Assembly: GCA_030600745.1 (NCBI GenBank)
Contig: JAUVLL010000215.1
Coordinates: 1-5,956, forward strand
DNA: 5,956 nucleotides
Origin: Spirochaetaceae bacterium
GTDB lineage: Bacteria; Spirochaetota; Spirochaetia; B11-G9
Reading direction: 5' to 3'
The position numbers were made by a program, and so were the translations under genes. The notes under the pieces are model-generated. The model saw only the letters and a list, made by a program, of their open reading frames with translations, ran no database searches and was not told the origin of the DNA. Shown here piece after piece: positions 1 to 5,126 of the stretch (position 1 is its first letter; every line of letters begins with the position of its first letter).

Positions 1-384
1 GTAGCTAATTTCTTACGGGGTAATATCGAAATTCGTGAAGGAAGCAGTGAATACGGAAGGGCCTTTGAACAATTTATAGCCATGGAATTACGAGCCTGGA
101 TCTCCTACCGAAGAGTAAAAAAGACCTTGCGTTACTGGCGAACACGTTCAGGAACTGAGGTTGATTTCCTAATTGGAGACACTACAGCTATAGAGGTTAA
201 AGCAGCACGAACAATCCATGACAAACATTTAAAAGGGTTACGTGCACTTAAGGAAGAAAAAATATTTTTACAATATATAGTCGTCTCATTTGATGAAATG
301 AATAGGGAAACTGTAGACGGCATTCGCTGTCTGCATTGGTCCAGATTCCTGAACTTACTCTGGCAGGATGCAATTATAAGTTGA
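1..384 (+). CDS. AAA-type ATPase with DUF4143 C-terminus, 3' fragment
   Basis: The frame is open from the first base and stops with TGA at 382-384, so only the last 127 residues are in the window; the ATG at 82 is internal. The sequence has the layout of the C-terminal DUF4143 domain found behind an AAA/P-loop ATPase in a large prokaryotic family: G-x-A-F-E-x-F near the start, then YWRTRSG, EVDF and IEVKAA. The E-V-D-F...I-E-V-K spacing resembles the PD-(D/E)XK nuclease-like core described for such C-termini. The P-loop would lie upstream, outside the window. Cellular role is poorly known in the family; some members sit near toxin or defence loci, but nothing here tests that. It converges on the DUF89 gene with a 17-base gap and is not part of the minus-strand operon. 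The domain call is good; function is open. Confidence 0.82.
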   Translation, partial: VANFLRGNIEIREGSSEYGRAFEQFIAMELRAWISYRRVKKTLRYWRTRSGTEVDFLIGDTTAIEVKAARTIHDKHLKGLRALKEEKIFLQYIVVSFDEMNRETVDGIRCLHWSRFLNLLWQDAIIS

Positions 385-401
385 TTCATCACTCCGCTAA
401 A

Positions 402-1265
402 TTAATCACTAGCCATTGTTATTCTATTAGAACTGGCCAGTACAATATCACCCTTCTCAACACCCAGATCTTTTGCAAGTACATGACATTTAGCCTTTAA
501 CAGGAAGAAAATAGGTCTGTCGATGCCGGATAATCCTTCGTAATTCCCCTGCCCCTTGCTTATAATCATATCAGCTGTTTCAAAAAGATCCAGAAATTCC
601 CTGCTGCACAAGTCTGGTATAATTGCCGGCGCAGAACTTCCGGAGGATATCAACTCTGCAACTGTATCCAGACCGGAATCAATCGCATCCTGCATGGTTA
701 CGTCATTTATTACAGGGACATCTCTGACAACATAGGTTACAGGTTTTCCAAGCTCTTCTACAAGAAGTTTATCAAAAACTGATTCACCGGAATTATCCCC
801 GAGATAAAGAACAGACTCTGTTTTATTTAGACTCGCAGTAAATTCATCGAAATGAAGTATTCCAAATTCCTGATTTAATATAGCCCGTACATCTTCAGCA
901 ATATTGAATTCATGTCCTACACCGAAATCAATAACATTTCCTGCAATGGCTATTCTTACAGCGGTTAAAAGTTTGTTATCCGATTCCTCAATAATTTTTT
1001 TTAATTCAGGATATAGTTTTTTTGCTTCTCCTATAGTTTCTTTTTTGATTATTTTATATGGATCATTAACTCCGGTTATCTCCCGGATCTTCCCGTATAT
1101 TAGATCCCCGGTAGCCGGAGGGCTGCTCTCCAGAGGAAGATCTTTTATCATAGCACCAACCTCATCCAGCAGTTTTTTTATACCGGTTTCATCAATTCCG
1201 GCAATCCGCCCTGCCCGAAGAGCCTGATCCATGAAACACGGTATACAATCAAGATAAGTTTTCAT
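402..1265 (-). CDS. DUF89 / ARMT1-like damage-control phosphatase family protein
   Basis: This 287-residue protein matches DUF89 subfamily I (bacterial and archaeal). Seen in order: D-C-I-P-C at residues 6-10, A-G-N-V-I-D at 108-113, G-D-N-S-G-E at 156-161 followed by F-D at 164-165, and S-K-G-Q-G-N-Y-E at 236-243. These are the family's metal and phosphate pocket motifs. Characterised DUF89 proteins are metal-dependent phosphatases acting on damaged or unwanted phosphometabolites; the substrate here cannot be told. The N-terminal C-x2-C typical of this subfamily may bind metal. I chose ATG at 1265 because GGAG (minus strand, 1272-1275) lies six bases upstream; a TTG three bases earlier is less likely. 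Its 5' end overlaps the upstream cysteine-protein gene by 17 bases, which suggests coupled translation as the last gene of the operon. Placement beside metal-cluster genes suggests a metal- or cofactor-linked role, which is inference. Confidence 0.88.
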   Translation of the reverse strand: MKTYLDCIPCFMDQALRAGRIAGIDETGIKKLLDEVGAMIKDLPLESSPPATGDLIYGKIREITGVNDPYKIIKKETIGEAKKLYPELKKIIEESDNKLLTAVRIAIAGNVIDFGVGHEFNIAEDVRAILNQEFGILHFDEFTASLNKTESVLYLGDNSGESVFDKLLVEELGKPVTYVVRDVPVINDVTMQDAIDSGLDTVAELISSGSSAPAIIPDLCSREFLDLFETADMIISKGQGNYEGLSGIDRPIFFLLKAKCHVLAKDLGVEKGDIVLASSNRITMASD

Positions 1266-1446
1266 CAATCACTCCATCCTGTCTCATGTTATCAGGATGG
1301 TAGATACCAGCCTCTTCCTTCTGATATCGAATGCAGCTGCTCCAATCGCCCTTGCAGTAGGAAGTAATATACTTCTTCTCCAACAAACCGCGTTCAAAAA
1401 AAAACTTCATCGGGCAAACCTGGAACCACTTGCATTCATTATTCAT
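1249..1446 (-). CDS. small four-cysteine conserved-type protein, function unknown
   Basis: This 65-residue protein has cysteines at 5, 11, 31 and 38 in the pattern C-K-W-F-Q-V-C-P-M ... Y-C-K-G-D-W-S-S-C-I-R-Y, followed by an H-P-D-N-M...D-G-V-I-D tail. From memory, very similar small proteins recur in anaerobic bacteria and archaea as hypotheticals; I cannot name a family. Four cysteines with aromatic flanks would suit binding of an Fe-S cluster or zinc, but this is inference. The gene is real rather than chance: GAGG sits six bases before the ATG, it starts nine bases after the preceding stop, and it overlaps the DUF89 gene by 17 bases. There is no signal peptide or membrane segment, so it is probably cytoplasmic. 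The location suggests a partner or adaptor for DUF89 or for the cluster carriers upstream. Confidence 0.8.
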   Translation of the reverse strand: MNNECKWFQVCPMKFFFERGLLEKKYITSYCKGDWSSCIRYQKEEAGIYHPDNMRQDGVIDENLS

Positions 1447-1455
1447 CAGGATCCT

Positions 1456-1863
1456 CTACAATTTTATAAATGTTCGTTCTTCACCTACATTCCACTCATC
1501 CAGGAGGGAGGGGAATCTTTTCTGAAGTATTTTTAAACTTTCTTCAATACTTGTTTTTCCGGCTAAAATACAGAGAAATTTTTTCTTTATTCTCTTTAAA
1601 TTAGGACCGAATACCCTGGAGACTGCCATGTTAACTCCTTCTTTCTTTAACATGCCGGTAACTCCCTGAGCTTTAACAGGATCCCCATGCCCATCTTCAT
1701 CATCATCGTCTTCTGTAGAGTTGTTTATTCTTTTAATGAGTTTTACTTCAACTGCTGATATCTCGTAGATATCATAAAACTCCGCATCTCCAAAATGCCG
1801 ATCAATAAAAGACTCTCCGTCATCTGTAGCAAAAGCTGTAATTAATTTTTCCATTCCAGACAC
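1456..1863 (-). CDS. NifX/MTH1175-like dinitrogenase cofactor-family protein, acidic variant
   Basis: This 135-residue protein has the single-domain NifX/NafY/NifB-C-terminal fold pattern: an opening beta strand (L-I-T-A-F-A-T-D-D-G), F-I-D-R-H-F-G-D at 19-26 in the place of the usual D-x-R-F-G-R, and G-V-x-x-x-V-S-R at 76-83 near the cofactor pocket. Family members bind or carry metal-sulfur clusters such as FeMo-co precursors, or the Mo-Cu cluster of orange protein. It differs from its two paralogues here by an acidic stretch (E-D-D-D-D-E-D at 51-57) followed by G-H-G-D-P (58-62) between the two halves. The start is GTG at 1863: GAGG overlaps the upstream stop and lies four bases away, whereas the in-frame ATG at 1854 would leave an overlong spacing of 13. 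The gap to the upstream gene is six bases, so co-translation is likely. The family call is firm; which cluster it binds is unknown. Confidence 0.85.
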   Translation of the reverse strand: MSGMEKLITAFATDDGESFIDRHFGDAEFYDIYEISAVEVKLIKRINNSTEDDDDEDGHGDPVKAQGVTGMLKKEGVNMAVSRVFGPNLKRIKKKFLCILAGKTSIEESLKILQKRFPSLLDEWNVGEERTFIKL

Positions 1864-1869
1864 TTTTCC

Positions 1870-2208
1870 TCAGGCCTTTTTCAACGAACCGGCTTTGTAA
1901 GCTTCGTATGCTTCTGTTACAGTCATATCCCCGGCTCCAACATAAATTTCTGTACCTGTTGCCTTTAATGCTGTACCTGCATTGCCCCCGGGCCCATTTC
2001 CTGTAATAAGAACCTCAGCTCCATACTCTGCCAATTTTTGTGCTGTTTTTGGACCTGCACCATGGGCTTCACCCTCAATGGCTCTGTTATCATATGATTC
2101 AACACTTTTTGTGTCTTCATCATAGATAACAAAATATTCCGTTCTTCCAAACCTTGGATCCATTGCAGCATCCATATCTGTGCCTTTAGCAGTAAAGACT
2201 ATTTTCAT
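1870..2208 (-). CDS. NifX/MTH1175-like metal-cluster carrier protein
   Basis: This 112-residue single-domain protein is the most canonical NifX/MTH1175 member in the window. It shows M-D-P-R-F-G-R-T at 16-23 and Y-F-V-I-Y-D, then A-H-G-A-G-P-K-T-A-Q, then V-L-I-T-G-N-G-P-G-G-N-A and a final V-T-E-A-Y-E-A-Y-K-A-G. Family members are small cytoplasmic proteins of about 100-130 residues that hold or shuttle Fe-S or Mo-containing clusters, and orange protein (ORP) of Desulfovibrio belongs to the same superfamily. No cysteine is present, so any cluster would be held non-covalently or through other residues, as in ORP. AAGGAG stands seven bases before the ATG. It follows the second MinD-type ATPase after 72 bases that contain a hairpin. 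That makes it a natural client of the ATPase pair; this is inference from context. Confidence 0.9.
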   Translation of the reverse strand: MKIVFTAKGTDMDAAMDPRFGRTEYFVIYDEDTKSVESYDNRAIEGEAHGAGPKTAQKLAEYGAEVLITGNGPGGNAGTALKATGTEIYVGAGDMTVTEAYEAYKAGSLKKA

Positions 2209-2228
2209 TTTTTTCTCCTTTGGTTGTT

Positions 2229-2267
2229 GAGATCGTTCCTCAGGACTTCGTCCTTCCGGTACGACTC
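2229..2267 (-). other. intra-operon stem-loop between ATPase and NifX-like genes
   Basis: The 72-base gap between the two genes contains a nested inverted repeat. Outer arms are GAG-A-TCGT (2229-2236) against ACGACTC (2261-2267), continuing with CC against GG. The inner arms AGGAC (2242-2246) and GTCCT (2250-2254) close a three-base loop, read C-GAA-G on the transcribed strand, a combination known to make very stable small hairpins. There is no T-run downstream on the minus strand, so it is not a simple terminator. It might set message stability or differential expression of the downstream NifX-like genes, or be a dispersed repeat. Confidence 0.55.
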
Positions 2268-2280
2268 ATTGCCGAGCAGC

Positions 2281-3156
2281 CTATAACCCTTCAATTGCCT
2301 TGATTTTTTCCCAGCTTTCGCTGATTATATTTCCTAATTCTTTGTCATATTCCACAATTGTTTTTCCATTTGTCATGGCTTCTGTGAATTTAACATTATA
2401 GGGGATCTCTGAAAGTAATACAATATCCTCTTCTTTCAAAAAGATTTTTATATCATCTGATACTTCCTTATTCAAATCAGCCTTGTTAATAATACACCCT
2501 GCTTTTATTCCAAACTTCTTTACAAGCTCATAAACCCGCCTAAGATCATGCAGTCCTGAAACTGTTGGTTCTGTTACCAGAATAACAAAACTTGCTCCTG
2601 AAAGTGAAGATACAACAGGACAACCTACTCCAGGAGAACCATCAACCAGAACGGCTATTTTCTTCTGCTCTTCCGCAATAGCTTTTGCATCCTTTTTTAC
2701 CTTGGCAACAAGCTTGCCGGAATTATCTGCACCAATACTTAAACGGGCATGTACCATTGTTGATCCTGTTCGTATATTCGATACAAAACACTTACCAACA
2801 TTGGGTTGTGAATTTGTAATTGCATCTGTGGGACATACCCTGGCACAATATCCGCAGCCCTCACATCCAAGGGGATCAACAATATACTGACTATCTATAA
2901 TAGGAATTGCATCATATCTGCAGACATCCTGACACTTACCGCATTTAATACAGGCATCCTGATCTATAAGGCTGAGCTCACCGCTAAAAAAATCCTCTGC
3001 CTTTCCAAAATCGGGATCCATAAGCAAATGCATATCTGCAGCATCTACATCACAATCAGCAATAATAAGATCCTCTCCACCAATATATGCCAGTGATGCA
3101 GTAATGGATGTTTTGCCTGTTCCGCCTTTACCGGAAATTACTACTATCTCTTTCAC
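2281..3156 (-). CDS. MinD-type P-loop ATPase with 2x[4Fe-4S] ferredoxin insert (ORP-associated type), second paralogue
   Basis: This 291-residue protein has a deviant Walker A motif K-G-G-T-G-K-T at 10-16, a D-C-D-V-D-A-A-D switch region at 34-41, and a Walker B/switch II-like D-G-S-P-G-V-G-C-P-V at 172-181. Between them sits a ferredoxin domain with two C-x2-C-x2-C-x3-C sets, at 69/72/75/79 and 98/101/104/108, the latter ending in C-P. This is the ferredoxin-MinD architecture found beside orange protein in Desulfovibrio, related to the Mrp/NBP35 ATPases that carry Fe-S clusters. It is probably a cytoplasmic ATP-driven cluster or electron donor for the NifX-like proteins. It starts with GTG whose bases overlap the upstream TGA (GTGA), with only a weak purine-rich ribosome site, so translation is likely coupled to its paralogue. 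Together they probably form a heterodimer, an inference from pairing. Cys123 and Cys179 fall outside the two clusters. Confidence 0.92.
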   Translation of the reverse strand: MKEIVVISGKGGTGKTSITASLAYIGGEDLIIADCDVDAADMHLLMDPDFGKAEDFFSGELSLIDQDACIKCGKCQDVCRYDAIPIIDSQYIVDPLGCEGCGYCARVCPTDAITNSQPNVGKCFVSNIRTGSTMVHARLSIGADNSGKLVAKVKKDAKAIAEEQKKIAVLVDGSPGVGCPVVSSLSGASFVILVTEPTVSGLHDLRRVYELVKKFGIKAGCIINKADLNKEVSDDIKIFLKEEDIVLLSEIPYNVKFTEAMTNGKTIVEYDKELGNIISESWEKIKAIEGL

Positions 3157-4028
3157 TTTGTCTCTCTCTTTTTCTGGCTATTGAATTTATCAACATAGTT
3201 ACTTATTGACTTAACTGCTTCTTTTACAGAGGGAATTGTGGAATAGAGTAATTCTCCGCGAGAGTAAATTTCCGCAATTAATCTATCGTTAGGAATACGT
3301 GCAATTATGTCAATATTATCTTCCCTGCAGTACATTTCAACACCATCATTTCCAATTCCATGTCTGTTTATAACTACACCAAAGGGTTTTTCCATCTGCT
3401 TTACTGTTTCCACAGCCAGTTTTAAATCATGCAGTCCAAAAGGAGTCGGTTCAGTTACAAGAATTACAAAATCTGCATCTTTGGTAGCTTCAATAACAGG
3501 ACATGATGTTCCTGGAGGTGAATCAAAAATTTTTATAACATCTTCGCCAAACTTCTCATCTACATAATCGATTGTCTGCTTAATAAGAGGGACTGCCTGT
3601 TCCTCACCAATAATAAGCTTACTCTCAATAAAATTAAGATTTCCTTTTTTATAAAATTTCAGCTCTCCCATTTTCTTCTGTTTCATGGGGAGAGAGTCTG
3701 TAGGACATAACTCTGAGCAGGCATAACAGCCATGACACAGTTCAGGAAAAACCATTATCATTTTTCCCATCTTTAAGACTGCATTAAAGTTACATACTGC
3801 CTGACAATTACCGCATAACTCACACTTACTCTTTTCCCACTCCGGGATCATTTTAAACTTATCCTCTTCATGAATAAGTTCAGCTTTAATAAAAAGACCT
3901 GAATTAGGCTCCTCTACATCCAGATCTGATAACACACATTCTCTGCTTTCTGCTATGAAAGACGCCAAATTTGTGGAAAGGGTAGTCTTGCCTGTACCAC
4001 CCTTTCCACTGGCAATTGCTATTTTCAT
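3153..4028 (-). CDS. MinD-type P-loop ATPase with 2x[4Fe-4S] ferredoxin insert (ORP-associated type), first paralogue
   Basis: Also 291 residues, this protein is collinear with the following gene: deviant Walker A K-G-G-T-G-K-T at 9-15, switch region D-L-D-V-E-E-P-N at 35-42, cluster cysteines at 69/72/75/79 and 98/101/104/108, and D-S-P-P-G-T-S-C-P-V at 169-178. The D-x-D-V-E-E-P-N variant versus D-x-D-V-D-A-A-D in the partner distinguishes two subtypes that are commonly encoded as a tandem pair, as in the Desulfovibrio orp cluster. Expected role: an ATPase handling Fe-S clusters or electrons for cofactor assembly in the cytoplasm. AGGA lies seven bases before the ATG. There are 50 bases between it and the upstream NifX-like gene, with no clear promoter in them. 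Its stop overlaps the next gene's GTG start. Identity of the domain order is certain; the substrate is not. Confidence 0.92.
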   Translation of the reverse strand: MKIAIASGKGGTGKTTLSTNLASFIAESRECVLSDLDVEEPNSGLFIKAELIHEEDKFKMIPEWEKSKCELCGNCQAVCNFNAVLKMGKMIMVFPELCHGCYACSELCPTDSLPMKQKKMGELKFYKKGNLNFIESKLIIGEEQAVPLIKQTIDYVDEKFGEDVIKIFDSPPGTSCPVIEATKDADFVILVTEPTPFGLHDLKLAVETVKQMEKPFGVVINRHGIGNDGVEMYCREDNIDIIARIPNDRLIAEIYSRGELLYSTIPSVKEAVKSISNYVDKFNSQKKRETK

Positions 4029-4078
4029 TTAACTGTCCTATTTTATTTACCTGTTTACGGGCCTAATCTATCGACCTA

Positions 4079-4447
4079 TTAATGATGATGACCCTCTCCA
4101 TGATCGTGATTGCTGTTACAAAGATTGTCACCACTTTCAAGTTCACTTTGAAGATACTTTTCTACCAGCTTGACTGGATTTTCAGCATTAATTCCCATAA
4201 ATACTTCAATATTATTCTCTTTAAAAAGATTCTGTGCCATTACACCAATACCACCGGAAATAATTGTATTAACACCCTGTTCCGCCAGAAATGCCGGATA
4301 TGTACCCGGTTGATGAGCAGGGGGATCCAGATAGCTTTCTTTTACAATTTTATTATTCTCAACTTCGATAATAGCAAAGCTTTCACAATGTCCAAAATGA
4401 GCACATAATTCTTTATTTTGTGTTGGCACTGCAAACATTCTATTCAT
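4079..4447 (-). CDS. NifX-like cluster-carrier protein with histidine-rich C-terminal tail
   Basis: With the start at 4447 this is a 122-residue protein. The NifX/NifB-C-like domain shows H-F-G-H-C at 17-21, P-P-A-H-Q-P-G in the middle and I-I-S-G-G-I-G-V-M-A-Q then I-E-V-F-M-G, the usual pocket and closing strands. The tail from Cys110 reads N-S-N-H-D-H-G-E-G-H-H-H, a likely metal-binding or metal-storage extension (Ni, Zn or Cu), which is inference. The longer frame beginning at 4534 would overlap the zinc-ribbon gene by 50 bases and lacks a ribosome site, while GAGG stands five bases before the ATG at 4447, 37 bases past the upstream stop. It lies directly before the two ATPases, so it may be one of their clients. 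It differs from the two NifX-like proteins downstream in having Cys15, Cys21 and Cys110. Confidence 0.88.
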   Translation of the reverse strand: MNRMFAVPTQNKELCAHFGHCESFAIIEVENNKIVKESYLDPPAHQPGTYPAFLAEQGVNTIISGGIGVMAQNLFKENNIEVFMGINAENPVKLVEKYLQSELESGDNLCNSNHDHGEGHHH

Positions 4448-4450
4448 TAT

Positions 4451-4456
4451 TCCCTC
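4451..4456 (-). promoter_or_regulatory. ribosome binding site fixing the NifX-like start at 4447
   Basis: On the minus strand this reads GAGGGA, with GAGG five bases before the ATG at 4447. It favours this start over the ATG at 4534, which lies inside the zinc-ribbon gene without a ribosome site. Confidence 0.65.
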
Positions 4457-4484
4457 TTCTTCAGCGTAGACCATACGCTTCTGT

Positions 4485-4721
4485 TTATTTTGATCTGCTT
4501 CTGAGGAGATCTTCTCTAACCATGGTTTTACCACACTCAGGACATTTAAGTTCTGTGCACTTTACGCCCCTTTGATGGGGAGATTTATAACCACAGCCTG
4601 CACATACACAGTCACCACCAGCACCAAAACTACCACCATTATTCCGTCCACGGCCACCTCCGAGGGAGTTTCTTCCTCCACCCTGGCCACTACCGCTGCC
4701 TAACCCTTTACCTTGCGGCAT
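4485..4721 (-). CDS. Gly-rich zinc-ribbon small protein
   Basis: This 78-residue protein has two parts. Residues 1-36 are a Gly/Ser/Arg/Asn-rich low-complexity segment starting M-P-Q-G-K-G. Residues 37-78 are a zinc-ribbon-like knuckle pair: C38-V-C40-A-G-C43-G-Y, then C55, then C60-P-E-C63-G-K-T-M. The C-x-C-x2-C plus spaced C-x2-C pattern would suit one zinc or an Fe-S site. Similar small Gly-rich ribbon proteins beside NifX-like and DUF5320 genes are known from anaerobes as uncharacterised. AGGAGG lies five bases before the ATG, one of the best ribosome sites in the window. A strong hairpin lies between it and the preceding gene. The role is unknown; a partner or scaffold for the cluster carriers is a guess from context. 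Confidence 0.82.
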   Translation of the reverse strand: MPQGKGLGSGSGQGGGRNSLGGGRGRNNGGSFGAGGDCVCAGCGYKSPHQRGVKCTELKCPECGKTMVREDLLRSRSK

Positions 4722-4741
4722 ATTGTCCTCCTAAAAATATT

Positions 4742-4771
4742 GGTAGGGGCGACCAGCCGGTCGCCCCTACC
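4742..4771. repeat. perfect 13-bp inverted repeat, REP/MITE-like hairpin
   Basis: GGTAGGGGCGACC is followed after AGCC by its exact reverse complement. The hairpin starts three bases after the DUF5320-like stop codon and ends before the zinc-ribbon gene's ribosome site. GTAGGGGCGACC-type palindromes are, from memory, widespread intergenic repeats in many environmental bacteria, so this is probably a dispersed element. On the minus strand it is followed by AATATTTTTAG, so it could also act as a partial terminator or RNA-stabilising stem that tunes the genes after it relative to the two before it. Confidence 0.8.
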
Positions 4772-4774
4772 TGA

Positions 4775-5122
4775 TTATTCGTCGTCCTGCATATCCGAAA
4801 GCCGGCCTTCAAGGGTTTTGAGCTGTTCTTTTAGAAAAGATACCTCGTTCTCAATATATCCCGTTTCAGCCTCTTTTGAATAACCTGCTACAGGTGCCAT
4901 GGGTACTGCATATGGTACGGCAGCCATGCCATAACCACGACCTGCACCATATCCGGCACCAAAACCGTTGTGTCTGCCACCGAAGCCTCTTCCAACTCCC
5001 ATGCCATATCCACCTACTGCCCCGCTCATATATCCCGGAGCATTAGAACCACTGCAGAAACCTGCGCCCCTGCCTGTCATTGGACCCATTCCATTAGGGC
5101 CTCTTCTATCACCTCTTGGCAT
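4775..5122 (-). CDS. DUF5320-like Gly/Met-rich protein with C-terminal coiled coil
   Basis: With the start at 5122 this is a 115-residue protein. It opens M-P-R-G-D-R-R-G-P-N-G-M-G-P-M-T-G-R-G-A-G-F-C-S-G, the hallmark N-terminus of DUF5320 proteins. A long Gly/Tyr/Ala/Met-rich stretch follows, and the last 33 residues form a charged heptad-like helix (Y-I-E-N-E-V-S-F-L-K-E-Q-L-K-T-L-E), expected to be a coiled coil for oligomerisation. Only one cysteine (Cys23) is present. The function of the family is unknown; it is repeatedly found with DUF134 and NifX-like genes. The longer frame up to 5191 would overlap DUF134 by 65 bases, while AGGAGGT stands six bases before the ATG at 5122, so I take the short form. 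The gap to the DUF134 stop is four bases, so the two are co-translated. The name is from the N-terminal signature. Confidence 0.82.
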   Translation of the reverse strand: MPRGDRRGPNGMGPMTGRGAGFCSGSNAPGYMSGAVGGYGMGVGRGFGGRHNGFGAGYGAGRGYGMAAVPYAVPMAPVAGYSKEAETGYIENEVSFLKEQLKTLEGRLSDMQDDE

Positions 5123-5126
5123 AATG

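Noticed and set aside
385..401. Terminator between the convergent DUF4143 and DUF89 genes
   Set aside because: The 17-base gap has no stem-loop or T-run that I can support.
4448..4534. Longer NifX-like protein starting at 4534
   Set aside because: It overlaps the zinc-ribbon gene by 50 bases, the extra residues do not look like the family, and the ribosome site is at the 4447 start.
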